Below, piece after piece: positions 35,835-46,328 of a stretch of 64,000 bases of DNA. Below the pieces are notes generated by a model, which saw only the letters and a list, made by a program, of their open reading frames with translations, was not told the origin of the DNA and searched no databases. Position numbers and translations under genes: made by a program. The DNA is taken from contig NZ_OZ034992.1 of assembly GCF_964030925.1 (NCBI RefSeq), positions 1,426,001-1,490,000 on the forward strand. Reading direction: 5' to 3'. This DNA comes from Spiroplasma_E sp902809815. Its GTDB lineage: Bacteria > Bacillota_I > Bacilli_A > Mycoplasmatales > VBWQ01. Position 1 is the first letter of the stretch. Each line of letters opens with the position of its first letter.

Positions 35835-36230
35835 TTAAAATATTTCACAAGAATCTTCAAATTCGTTTTCAATAGAACCACGTAAAAATAATTCAATCTC
35901 GTCTTCATTATAACCAATTTGAATACGTTGTTTATTTTCTTGAACAATAATTGGACGTTTTAAAACAGTTGGTGAAGTTTTAATTAAATCAAAAACTTGT
36001 AACATTGTTAACTTTTCAATATTAATAGCATGTGTTTTAATAAACTTTGCTCTTGTTGAAATAATATCACCAACACCATTTGGTACAAATCTTAATAATA
36101 ATTTAATTTCAGTATCGGTCAATGGATTATGGATAATATTACGTTTAATATATGGAATTTTATGTTTATCAAAAAATTGAATAACTTTTTTTGAAGACAA
36201 ACAACTTGGCGAAACATATATTTTAATCAT
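35835..36230 (-). CDS. spxA: Spx/ArsC-family regulator
   Basis: 131 aa, thioredoxin-like Spx fold. The N-terminal redox motif, CxxC in Spx, reads CLSS here, so only one Cys remains. RPIIVQ and the GYNEDEIELFL end match Spx. Spx proteins bind the RNA polymerase alpha subunit and alter transcription under thiol stress; loss of the second Cys would leave that insensitive to disulfide switching. AGAGGGG precedes the ATG. First gene of spx-nadK. Confidence 0.8.
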   Translation of the reverse strand: MIKIYVSPSCLSSKKVIQFFDKHKIPYIKRNIIHNPLTDTEIKLLLRFVPNGVGDIISTRAKFIKTHAINIEKLTMLQVFDLIKTSPTVLKRPIIVQENKQRIQIGYNEDEIELFLRGSIENEFEDSCEIF

Positions 36231-36632
36231 GACAATACCCCTCTTTGCTTTTAGACTACATTTGATTTAAATACTCTTTTTTAAAATTAATATTTTTTTA
36301 TCTTTAAAAAATAAAAGTTAATAAACTCTACATTACTATAATAATATATATTTCCACACTATCTTTGAACAAACTTAGAAAATAAGTACATGAAAGACCT
36401 TTTCCGCTATATCCTTCACCCACATATTATATCATATTATTTTTTGAAAAATAGATACTTTTATTCCTTAAATTTTTTTATAAAAAAATTTAACATATAT
36501 TTTACTATCAAATTTTATTAATAATTTGAATTATAATATAATGAAATTATAAAATTAAATTTTCTTTATTTTAAAGTAAATAATTAAAAATAAATAATTT
36601 TTATGCGTAAAAAAACAAGGAGTTAACTAAAC
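36231..36632. promoter_or_regulatory. divergent intergenic region with spx promoter and leader
   Basis: On the minus strand TATAAT lies at 36431-36426, followed by a leader of about 190 nt whose first 60 nt (TGTGGGTGAAGGATATAGCG and on) are much less AT-rich than the surroundings. I could not match it to a known riboswitch or small RNA. No protein gene seen. Confidence 0.4.
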
Positions 36633-36962
36633 ATGCCTATTCAAAATAATAACAGTAAATATTTTAAAGAATTCATAATTGGAACTATAATTAGTTCCAC
36701 CGGAATATTATTAACTGGTCTTAGTTTATCAACTATTTTATTTTTTTATGATAATACAAGAAATGGAAAATCAATAAAAGATAAATTAAATATTATTTTA
36801 AATCCAAATAATTTAGTAGTATGCATAATGGGTTCTGTACCTTTAATTCATAGTTTAAACATAACACAAGTTGGTAATAAAAAAATAACAAATGCCACTA
36901 AAGGATTAGTAGAAAATATGCTAGTATCATTTTCAAAATCTAAAATAGAACTCCTTTATTAG
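36633..36962 (+). CDS. small membrane protein, unknown
   Basis: 109 aa, AAGGAG before the ATG. Two hydrophobic stretches (about residues 15-38 and 57-75). If one T were added near 36957 the frame would continue to 37051 with a polar Asn-rich tail, so it may be a slightly truncated form. Own terminator at 37082. No family recognised. Confidence 0.55.
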   Translation: MPIQNNNSKYFKEFIIGTIISSTGILLTGLSLSTILFFYDNTRNGKSIKDKLNIILNPNNLVVCIMGSVPLIHSLNITQVGNKKITNATKGLVENMLVSFSKSKIELLY

Positions 36963-37081
36963 CAAATAATGATGTAACGAACATCAATAACTTTGAATCA
37001 CAAAACCCAGTCAATAATATAAATAATAAAGTAACAATTAATACTTTATAAATATTTATCTTTTAAAGACAAATAAAAAAA

Positions 37082-37107
37082 ACTTAGTATTTTTACTAAG
37101 TCTTTTT
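37082..37107 (+). terminator. terminator of the small membrane gene
   Basis: ACTTAGTA / TACTAAGT stem with TTTT loop, followed by CTTTTT. Confidence 0.75.
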
Positions 37108-37301
37108 ATTTTATGAATAAAATTTAATTTAAATACCTTAATAAATTAAACTGATCTTATCATTTTAATTGATTCTGTTGTTATATCAATACCAGAATCG
37201 TTAGTGTGTCATTATTTAGTGATAATTTCCTATTAGTTATCGAGTAAAAATTTCCCAAAAAGTGAAGTTAAATATACTTGGTGATAAATATGGAAAGAAG
37301 C

Positions 37302-37437
37302 ATGACTATGAAAGAAAAATATAAGTATAAAATTATAAATGACATTACTATTAAAAAATTATCTAAACATCAAGCCAAAAATAAACTTAACCTAACTATT
37401 AGAAGAATTAATCAATTAATTCAAATTTTTAATAAAA
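37302..37437 (+). pseudogene. transposase HTH fragment (ISNCY-like), cut by IS-A copy 5
   Basis: About 45 codons (MKEKYKYKIINDITIKKLSK…) followed by a helix-turn-helix pattern (KNKLNLTIRRINQLIQIF) as found at the start of integrase-type transposases in mollicutes. The ATG at 37290 is an alternative start. The rest is missing beyond the IS. Confidence 0.5.
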
Positions 37438-38593
37438 GACATATTCCGTAATTAAATTTTTTAAAAGTCAATTAATAATTTTAAAATTTATTTTATAATT
37501 TTGTTATTAACAATAAATTTAGAAAAGTGTTGATAAAAATGATTTTTGAAAATTTAAAAAAATTAAAAAATGAAGAATTTTACAGATATTTTGGTATAAA
37601 ACGTTTTCATTTTAATGAAATGTTAGAAAAATTAATTGAAATAGAAAAATTAGAAAAAAATAAAGGTCGAAAAAATAAACTTTCAGTAGAAGAAAGATTA
37701 ATGATGACTTTATTATACTGAAAAGAATATTATACTTTTTTTCAAATGAGTATTAAATCTAAAATGAGCCCATCAAGTTGTTTTCAAAATATTACTTGAG
37801 TAGAAAATAAACTTAGTAACCACAAAGATTACCAATTTTTAAAAGAAAGATATAAATTAAAAATTGATAAAAAACAAGAAAATTCAAATGAATTTCAATT
37901 TTATTTAATTGATTCAACTGAGATTGAAATTGAAAGACCAACTAAAAAAAACTACAGTTAGAATATTTTTCTGGTAAAAGTTGAATGTATTCTATAAAAT
38001 TTCAAATTGTATATGATTTTTTTAATAAAAAAATTGTTGATATTTTTGCTGATAATGGTAAAGTGCATGATTTTCAAATATTAAAAAATTCAAATCTTGA
38101 ATTTTCAGAAAAAACAATAATTATTGGTGATTTAGGATATCAAGGTATACAAAATATTTATAAAAATACAATAATACCAATTAAAAGAACTAAAAATAAA
38201 AAATTAACTAAACAAGAAAGAAAATACAATAAGATTGTATCTAAAATTAGAATTAAAGTTGAACATGTCTTTGCTTGATTGAAAAGATTCAAAATTTTAG
38301 TAAATAAATGTAGAAAATCTAAATTTAGACTTATGTACTTAAGATTTAACTTACTTTGTGAAATTTTTAATAAAATAAAACCATTAAAATAAAAAAAATA
38401 TTAAAAATATTTTTTTAAAATTTAAATTTTTATCGAGTTAATATAAAAATATTATTAACAATTTTTTGTTTAAAATGTAAACTCATTTTTTAAACTATTT
38501 TTTCAAAAAATATTTATTTCTATATTCAATAACACTAAATAGTTTTAAAACAATTTTATTGACAATTAATTAAATTTAATTACGGAATATGTC
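37438..38593 (+). mobile_element. IS-A copy 5, IS5-like
   Basis: 1,156 bp, perfect inverted ends. Flanks AATAAAA and CATAAT do not match. Confidence 0.95.
37527..38392 (+). CDS. IS5-like transposase, two frames (IS-A copy 5)
   Basis: As at 23200-24065; slippery A AAA AAC site with 8 A, orfA intact, orfB from 37985. This and copy 4 look the most likely to be active. Confidence 0.85.
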
Positions 38594-38958
38594 CATAATA
38601 TTTACTCCAAATTTTTATTATTTAATAAAATTTAATAAATAAATCTTAACATTTTTACTAATATTTGAAAATATTTTAAAAAAATGTCTAATCTTTGATA
38701 AGCAGAATATATAGGAGATTGATATCAATATAAGAACAAATTAGTATTGAAAAGCAATTTAGTTCCCATTGATTTTAAAAAATAGAAACTTTAAAATGAA
38801 TGTTATATCTTTCAATGATAATAGAACAAAAACAATTACTACTATATAAATAATTATATTTAATCAACTTAAAACTTGAAAATTACCATTAAGATAATGA
38901 AAGATATTTCTACAATATAATCTACGATAATAAAACTCTATCATTTAATAAATTTCTA
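38594..38958. other. gene-free AT-rich stretch
   Basis: No frame of interest and no hairpin with good stem between IS-A copy 5 and the nusA promoter. Probably the remnant of whatever the IS replaced. Confidence 0.4.
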
Positions 38959-38987
38959 TTGTTTTCAAATTAATAATATTGTATAAT
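38959..38987 (+). promoter_or_regulatory. promoter of the nusA operon
   Basis: TTGTTT (38959-38964), 17-nt spacer, perfect TATAAT (38982-38987). The best sigma-70 promoter seen in this window. Confidence 0.7.
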
Positions 38988-39010
38988 GAACAATGAATTA
39001 GAATTATAGC

Positions 39011-39038
39011 AAGACAGCTACCAGCTGTCTTTATTATT
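39011..39038 (+). terminator. leader terminator upstream of nusA
   Basis: AAGACAGCT pairs perfectly with AGCTGTCTT over ACC and is followed by TATTATTT. It lies about 17 nt after the expected start of transcription and 120 nt before nusA, so it may act as an attenuator. Confidence 0.65.
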
Positions 39039-39155
39039 TCTAGTGTAATATATTTTATTTTTTTATTTAAGTATATTTTCATTTTGAAATAAATCTATTT
39101 CAAATACTATTAAATAATAAACAACAATGTTTATAAAAAACAAGGAGGAGAAAAA

Positions 39156-40331
39156 GTGGACAAAGAAATTAGTCAAATCATTTTAAATGCCATAAATGAA
39201 ATTGCTGAAGAAAAACAAATAGCAAAAGAAGATATCATTGAAGCTTTAAAAGAAGGACTAAAAAAAGCATATGAATATCAAAGTCATCGTGATGATAGTA
39301 CAAATATCAGAATTGAAATTGATCAAAATAAAGGTACTATTAAAATTTTAAAGGATTTAATTGTTGTTCCAAAAGTTGAAGATCCTGAATTAGAAATTGC
39401 ACTTTCAACTATTAAAACAAAGAATCCTGGCTTAACAATTGGTGATACATATACGCAAATAATTCCTAGTGATCAATTCTCTCGTTTATCAATTTTTAAA
39501 GCTATTCAAGTAGTGAAACAATCAATTCGTGAAGCAGAAAAAACATCAATTTATGATGAATTTATTGATAAAAAAGATCACATATTAATTGGTACTATTG
39601 AAAGCGTTGAAGAAACTTATATGTTAATTAAAATTGGTAGAGCCTATGCTTTCTTACCAAAACAAAATCAAATCCCTAGTGAGATCTTACCAAAAAATAA
39701 ACCAATCGCTAATAATACTTATATCAAATTTTATGTTGAAGATATTATTAAAAATAAAAACTATGGTCAAATTTTAGCATCAAGAACTCACGTTAATTTT
39801 TTACGTTGTTTACTAGAATTAGAAGTTCCTGAAATAGCACAAGGTGTAATCGAAGTTAAAGATATTGCTCGTATTCCTGGAATTAGAGCTAAGGTTGCAA
39901 TTGTTAGTCATGATCCAAGCATTGATGGTATTGGTGCATGTATTGGTCCAAAAGGCGAAAGAACAAAATTAATTACGCAAGAATTAAGTGGCGAAAAAAT
40001 TGACATTATTGCCTGAAATCCTAATATAAAAGAATATATAATTAACGCTTTAACACCAGCTAAAGTTATTTCAATTGATATTAATGAAGAAGAAAAACAA
40101 GCAAATATTATTGTTCCTACTGAACAATTATCATTAGCTATTGGTAAAAATGGTATGGCTGCTAAATTAGTTGCCGGTGTAACTCACTGAAATATTAATA
40201 TTACTTCATTAGAACAAGCAAATGAAAATAATATTAAATTTACTTGAAATGGTAATATTAAAGAAAGTGAATATGAAAAGTTTATATCTGAATTATTAAA
40301 AAAAACACAATGAAAAAATAAAAATCAATAA
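39156..40331 (+). CDS. nusA: transcription elongation/antitermination factor NusA
   Basis: 391 aa, GTG start with AGGAGG 8 nt upstream. N-terminal RNA-polymerase-binding domain, S1 domain near residues 140-200 (LIGTIESVEETYMLIKIG), KH1 (KVAIVSHDPSIDGIGACIGP) and KH2 (LSLAIGKNGMAAKLVAG). Lacks the extra C-ter acidic repeats of E. coli NusA, as usual in Firmicutes. First gene of nusA-ylxR-infB-rbfA. Confidence 0.93.
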
Positions 40332-40349
40332 ACAATAAAGTAGGTCGTT

Positions 40350-40640
40350 ATGAATAAAATACCTTTAATTAAACGTAAAAAAATACCAATGCGTAAATGT
40401 ATAGTTACAAATACTATTTTACCTAAACGTGAATTAATTAGAATTGTTATTAATAAAGAAGGACAATTATTCATTGATAAAACTGGCAAACAAAATGGTC
40501 GAGGTGCCTATATCCAACCTAAACTTGAATTAATACCTTTGCTTATTAAAAACAAGGCATTAGAACGAGCATTAAAAACAAAAATTCCAAATGAATTTTA
40601 TGAACAATTAATTAATGAAATTAAAAAAAATTGAGATTAA
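40350..40640 (+). CDS. ylxR: YlxR/RnpM RNA-binding protein
   Basis: 96 aa. KCIVTNTILPKRELIRIV and the GRGAYI motif define the YlxR (DUF448) family, which always sits between nusA and infB and has been linked to RNase P in B. subtilis. The last two residues (Trp-Asp) require TGA read as Trp. Confidence 0.88.
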
Positions 40641-40667
40641 TTTTCCCAAGCGAAAGGCGGGATGCAA

Positions 40668-42497
40668 ATGGCAAAAAAACGAATATCTCAACAAACACAA
40701 AATATTAATCAACAACTAAAACAAAAAACATCTCAAATTAATGAAAAAGGAGTATTTTTATATAACGAACCTTTAACTATTTCAGAATTTGCTAAAGCAT
40801 TGCATCATCCAGTAACTGACATTATTAAATACTTCATGAAACAAGGCAAACTATTTAATCAAAATCAAATATTAACTCAAGAATTAATGCTTGAACTTTG
40901 TTTGGAATGAAATATTGATTTTGAAAAAGCTAAAGTGGTAACATATGAAAACTTATTAGAAAATATTAATCTCGAAGATGATAAAAAAAATTTAGTAACT
41001 CGACCACCTGTTGTTACAATTATGGGCCATGTTGATCATGGAAAAACAACACTATTAGATACTATCCGTAATTCTAAAGTTACTAATCAAGAACACGGTG
41101 GTATTACTCAACATATTGGTGCTTATCAAATTAAAACTAATAATAAATTAATTACTTTTATTGATACCCCAGGTCATGAAGCATTTACTGAAATGCGTTC
41201 ACGTGGTTCTAAAATTACTGATATTGTTGTTCTAGTAGTTGCTGGTGATGATGGTGTGATGCCGCAAACTCGTGAAGCAATTGACCATGCAAAAGTAGCT
41301 GGTGTTTCAATTATTGTTTTTGTTAATAAAATGGATAAACCAAATGTTAATACTGATCGCATTATGAATGAACTAGCTAATTGTGATTTAACTAGTGAAG
41401 AATGAGGTGGCGATACTATTTTTGTTTATGGTAGTGCTTTAAAAAATCAAGGAATTGATGAATTATTAGAAGCCATATTAGTAATTGCTGAATTAAAAGA
41501 ACTAAATGCTAATCCAAATCGATTTGCTAATGGAACTGTTATCGAATCTCATCATGATAAAAATGTTGGTTCAATTTGTACTTTATTAATACAAGGTGGA
41601 ACACTAAAAGTTACTGATATTGTAGTTGCTGGTAGTGTTAAAGGAAAAATTAAACGCCTTATTAATGATACTGGTAAAATAATTACTAAAGCTGGACCTT
41701 CAATGCCTGTTCAAGTTTTAGGATTTGAAACAGCCCCTACTCCTGGTGAATCTTTTATTGTTTTTAATGATGATAAATTAGCAAGAAAAGTAGCACTAGT
41801 ACGACAAACAGAAGAAACAAATAAAATTAGAAATAATCGACAAATTAGTTTAGGTAATTTAACACAAGATGTTGCTACAGGTGAATTAAAACAAATTAAT
41901 GTTATTTTACGAGCAGATACTCAAGGTTCAGTGCAAGCAATCGTTCAAGCAGTAAATAAAATTAATGTTAATGATATTACTGTTAAGTTTATTAGAGCAA
42001 CTATTGGTGGTATTAGTGAATCAGATATTAAACTTGCTCAAACTTCAGGAAGTATTATTTATGGTTTCAATGTTCGTCCCAATCATGTTATTCGTGAAGC
42101 TGCTAACAATGCCGGTGTTGAAATTAGATTACATAATATCATTTATAAAATAACTGAAGAATTAGAATTGGCTGCTAAAGGTTTATTAGAACCAACTTAT
42201 GAAGATAAAATTCTTGGTCAAGCACGAGTTATTAAAACTTTTCATTTTTCAAAAGTAGGAACAATTGCTGGTTGTGTTGTCATTAATGGTTTCATTCAAC
42301 GTAATAGCAAAGTTCATATCATTCGTGATGATGTTGTTATTTATAACGGTGAAATCAGTGGTTTAAAACATGAAAAAAATGATTTAAAAATTGCTAAAAA
42401 AGAAACTCAATGCGGTATTACTATTAAAAATTTTAATGACTTAAAAGAAAATGATATTATTGAATCATATTTAGTAGAAGAAGTGGAGACAAAATAG
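40668..42497 (+). CDS. infB: translation initiation factor IF-2
   Basis: 609 aa, short form. Brings initiator tRNA to the 30S subunit. G1 GHVDHGKTT, G3 DTPGHEAF and G4 NKMD are visible; the C-terminal domains II-IV follow (VILRADTQGSVQAIV). AAGGCGG fits the ATG at 40668 (spacing 7); ATG 40662 is too close. Confidence 0.95.
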
Positions 42498-42498
42498 G

Positions 42499-42858
42499 AT
42501 GTCTATCATTAAATTTGAACAACAAGAAAGTTTCTTAAAAAAAGAAATTACTAATATATTAAAAAAAGAATCAAAAAATATTCTTTTCAAAGATATCACT
42601 ATTACTAATGTAAAAATAACAAAAGATAACAGTTATGCTACCATTTATTGAACAGTTTACTTAGAAAATTTAGATATTAAAACCATTAGTAATGCTTTAG
42701 AAAAAGCGAAAGGTTTTTGTCGAAGCGCACTTGCCAAAACAAGTAATAAATATAAAGTTCCAGAATTACGCTTTAAATATGATAATACCAACACTAGAGT
42801 TAAAAACATTGAAGAAATATTAAAAAATATCAAAAATAATATTTCTTCAAATGAATAA
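42499..42858 (+). CDS. rbfA: ribosome-binding factor A
   Basis: 119 aa KH-like protein for 16S maturation. ILKKESKN near the start, VKITKDNSYATIYWTVYL, and PELRFKYDNT match RbfA. The ATG begins one base after the infB stop (TAG G ATG), so translation is coupled. Confidence 0.88.
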
Positions 42859-42874
42859 AAAAAATTAAAATTTT

Positions 42875-42905
42875 TTTATAGTAATTATTAAATAATTACT
42901 ATAAA
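42875..42905. terminator. 31-nt palindrome ending the nusA operon
   Basis: TTTATAGTAATTATT and its exact complement around a single A. No long T run on the plus strand, so termination is inferred from position. Confidence 0.55.
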
Positions 42906-42975
42906 ACACTATTTAAAAAAATAAAATTATTAGTATAATAAAAAAGGAATCATCAATAAAATAAGGGAATTATTC

Positions 42976-43006
42976 AGTAGCTACTAAGTAAGAAAGGAAA
43001 GCTACT
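42976..43006 (+). promoter_or_regulatory. hairpin around the agmatine deiminase ribosome site
   Basis: AGTAGCT and AGCTACT arms enclose the AAAGGA ribosome site 12 nt before the ATG. It could limit initiation; it could also be chance. A TATAAT lies about 40 nt upstream. Confidence 0.35.
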
Positions 43007-43112
43007 ATTAATGGCACAAAAAATTTATTCAACACCAAATAGTGATGATTTTTATGTTATTCCTGAATTTTTAGAACATCAACAATGTTGAATGGTATGA
43101 CCAGAAAGAACG

Positions 43113-44248
43113 GTGGTTGGCCCTTAATTACTGGACCATTTTTGATATAAAATTCTAAATTTTAATTTGTAAAATTGGTGGTTTTAGAAATTTAGAATGT
43201 ATTCTTTCATAATTATAAAACATAACATATTGATTTACATCATTTATAGCTTCATTGATGGATAAATATTGATTTGATCCTTTAGGTAGTCATTCTTGAG
43301 ATAAATGAGAAAATCAGTTTTCAGATAATACATTACCACCAATATCATAAGGTTGTTTTTTGCTTAAAATTATTTGTTTATCCTCTGCTCATTTTGTGAT
43401 ATCCTGACAATAAAATTCGTTGGCGTTATCTGAATGTAAAATAACATTTTTTACTTGATTTCAAGAAAATTGTTTGTTGATTTTTTCAAGAGCAGGAAGA
43501 ATTAAATCCTGATATGATTTATTAGGAGCAATATTATAACTAACAACATTATTTGAATAAAAATCAATAATTACAAAAAGATATAATCATCCTTCTTTAG
43601 TATTTATTTGTTTAGTGTCCATTGATCAAATTTGATTTGAAGAGGTTGTACTTTTATAATCTTTGTTTACTTTATCCATTGTAGGTATTCACTTATTTGG
43701 ATTTTTTTTGTTTTTAGGATAGTTATTTTTAGTTTGTTTTAATCCTTGAATATTGTGTTCTTTCATAATTTTTCGCATTTGTTTTATTGATAATTCTATA
43801 TTTAAAATGATATTTTTTTCTTGTTTTAATCACTCTTTAAAAGCTGAAAAAATTCTTAAATATCCATAAATTCTGCCTTTTCTTGTAGAATGAAATTCGA
43901 TTAAAAGTTGGCATATTTTTTGATATTTATGATTGCATTTAATAATATGATTTTCTTCTTTTTTAATAGGTTTTTGTTTATTTTTTAAAAAGTAATATGT
44001 TGATCTGTTTAATTGAAGATATTGACATAGGTTTCTAATTGAATATTGATTTTTACAATCATCAATAATTTTAATTTTTTCTTTGATATTTAATTTGTTA
44101 ATTACTAATGCTATTTGTTTAATTTTATCCATTAATAAAAATCCTTTCAGGTTAAAATTAGTGTTAATTATATAACACAATTGTTTTTAGAATACATTCA
44201 GGTTTTTTAAATTAATGGTCTAGTAAAAAGGGCTAAGTGGCAAGTGGC
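43113..44248 (-). mobile_element. IS-B copy 3, IS3-like
   Basis: 1,136 bp, two right-end AAGTGGC heptamers, one T fewer near the left end. Flanks AAC and AAA do not match, in line with the deletion in the host gene. Confidence 0.93.
43155..44132 (-). CDS. IS3-family transposase (IS-B copy 3)
   Basis: Intact 325-aa copy of the protein described at 57148-58125. Confidence 0.9.
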
Positions 44249-45086
44249 AAATAAAGAAACAAAGAATATTAGAGGCTTAAAAATTTAATTTTAATGCTTG
44301 AGATGGAGAAATAGTAGGTATTTATTCACCTTGAAATGATGATGATATGGTAGCATACAAAATATTTGAACTACAAAAAATTGATTACTATTTTCTACCA
44401 ATCATTTTAGAATCTAGCATGATTATGTTAGATGGTGAAGGTACTTGTTTTGCTAGTTATGAAGGTATTTTATGCCAAGAACGTAATCCTAATTTATCAC
44501 AAGAACAAATAGAAATATATTTAAAAGACTATCTAAATGTTGTAAATATTATTTGAATACCTTATAGGAAGATTAGATAATATCATGTGTATAGTTGATA
44601 GTAATACTATTTTATTAAGTTGAACAGAAAATACTATTGATGATCGTTATCTTGCTGTTAAAAATTGTTGAGATGTATTATCAAAATCAATAAATGTTCA
44701 TGGCAAAAAATATAAAATTATAAAAATTCCTTTACCAAAAAATGACGTTCGTAATAGTGATGATATTAAAATGATTGATTTTAACATTTATCATAATCGT
44801 ATCCTAGCAAATCAAAAACTTGTCACTAGTTATCTTAACTTATATATAAGTAACAAAGTTGTTATTATTCCTACTTTCAATGATGAAGAAAGTGAAACTA
44901 AACTTCTAGATATTTTATCAAAAACAAATGTATTTAATAATAAACAAATTGTTTTATTTGATGCTCGAGAACTTATTCTTGGTAAAAGTGGTATTCATAG
45001 TTTAATTTGTCATCAACCAGCTTTAATATCTACTACATAATTTTATAAAGTTTTATCATATTTTTTATCTTTAAATTAAAAAAATT

Positions 45087-45118
45087 AACTAGTTAAAACT
45101 TAATTATTTTAACTAGTT
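45087..45118 (+). terminator. terminator of the agmatine deiminase remnant
   Basis: AACTAGTTAAAA pairs with TTTTAACTAGTT over 8 nt. Confidence 0.65.
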
Positions 45119-45200
45119 ATTTCTATTTAAAAAATATAAAATTTATTAAATTTAATTTAAATTTTTAAAGATACTAAAACTAGAAAATAACTTTCAATCC

Positions 45201-45252
45201 TAATATAAATTATGAAAAAATGGTTGTTACCATTTTTTCATAATTTATATTA
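45201..45252. repeat. perfect 24-bp inverted repeat
   Basis: TAATATAAATTATGAAAAAATGGT and its exact complement with a 4-nt loop. Far longer than a terminator needs. No gene on either side within 30 bp reads into it with a clear role; it lies downstream of the small gene at 45284. Confidence 0.7.
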
Positions 45253-45283
45253 AACTTGTTCATAAATAAAACTCTAGTAAATA

Positions 45284-45427
45284 TTATAAATTCTTTTTAG
45301 TTTCATTTTTCTTTCTATACTGTTCTTCTCGCATCTTCATCTCGTTTTCTATTTTTTTACATTCTTCTCTTCATTTCTTTGCTTCTTCTCCATGTTTTTT
45401 TTCTTCTTCTATTCTTTTGTTATCCAT
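45284..45427 (-). CDS. 47-aa highly charged helical protein
   Basis: ATG with AAAGGAG. Nearly all Lys, Glu, Arg and Met, predicted single amphipathic helix (EEEKKHGEEAKKWREECKKI). One TGA Trp. Shorter than usual detection limits. Unknown function. Confidence 0.55.
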
Positions 45428-45537
45428 AATAATACTCCTTTCAAGTATAAAATTTTAAATTATTTTTTTCTAACTCTTAAAAAATATCTAAGAAAAGTAT
45501 ATATTTTTTTAAAAAAATAAAATATATAATCATAAAA

Positions 45538-45562
45538 AATCACTCTTATAAAAAGAGTGATT
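45538..45562 (-). terminator. terminator of the large membrane-protein gene
   Basis: AATCACTCTT / AAGAGTGATT stem with 5-nt loop, followed on the minus strand by a T run, 20 nt after the stop at 45582. Confidence 0.7.
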
Positions 45563-46328
45563 AATATTAATTTAAACTAAACTATATCACAGTATATCGT
45601 GAATCTGAAAAATGCTCACTTACTGATGGTTGTGTTTCATTGATTTCATTTATATTAAATGAATTAAATTTTTTAAATAAACCATTTAAATTTGTTTTTT
45701 TGCTTCAGTTATTGCTTGTTGTTCTAATAAATCTTTTATATCATTTTTAGGATTATTAATAACAACTCCATCTTCAACATTATCATTATTTATAGAACCA
45801 TATCCATTATCATTTTCATTATTTATACAACATGATTTTGTTTTAGTTCAAATTCATTTTGCTCCATTTAGAATTGGTTGTAATAGTGGTTTTTTATAAT
45901 TATCTAACTGTAAATTTAAACCATCTGTTATTGACATTGCTGTAGCTGTTCCCAACATTCCTAAAGTAAAAAATTTATTAGGGAATATCAAACAACCATC
46001 TGTAAACCCATTTTCAGCAACAAGTGATGCTAAAGTTTTAAGTGCATTACTACTAAATGTAATTATACCAAAACTAACAAGTGCAATAAAACCTTTTAAA
46101 GGGTAACATAATTCATTAATAAAATTAACTATTTTACTAAAATATTTAAACAACAATTAAACTTATCAGATAATTGAAACTCATTATTTAATGTACTTAA
46201 TGATCATTTAAAACCATTATTAATAGTTGTCATAGCATAAAGTCTAGCAATAGTAGATAAGATATTAAATTTATCAATTAATTTTAAACCATAATTTGGT
46301 CAAGTAAAACTATCAAGAGTATACATTA

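Larger units (their letters stand above)
43011..45040 (+). pseudogene. aguA: agmatine deiminase, broken by IS-B copy 3, deletion and frameshifts
   Basis: N-terminus MAQKIYSTPNSDDFYVIPEF and EHQQCWMVWPER is typical AguA (agmatine to N-carbamoylputrescine and ammonia). IS-B copy 3 interrupts after residue 34. After it the gene resumes at RGL/FNAWDGEIVGIYSPW, about 75 residues further on in family numbering, so a segment is deleted. Shifts occur near 44285 and 44560. The C-terminal active-site loop, GGGNIHCITQ in AguA, reads GKSGIHSLICHQ: the catalytic Cys position is Ser. Clearly non-functional. Confidence 0.82.

Noticed and set aside
36360..36430. tRNA or SRP RNA in the spx leader
   Set aside because: A GTTCAAA T-loop-like string is present but no acceptor or anticodon stems form around it.
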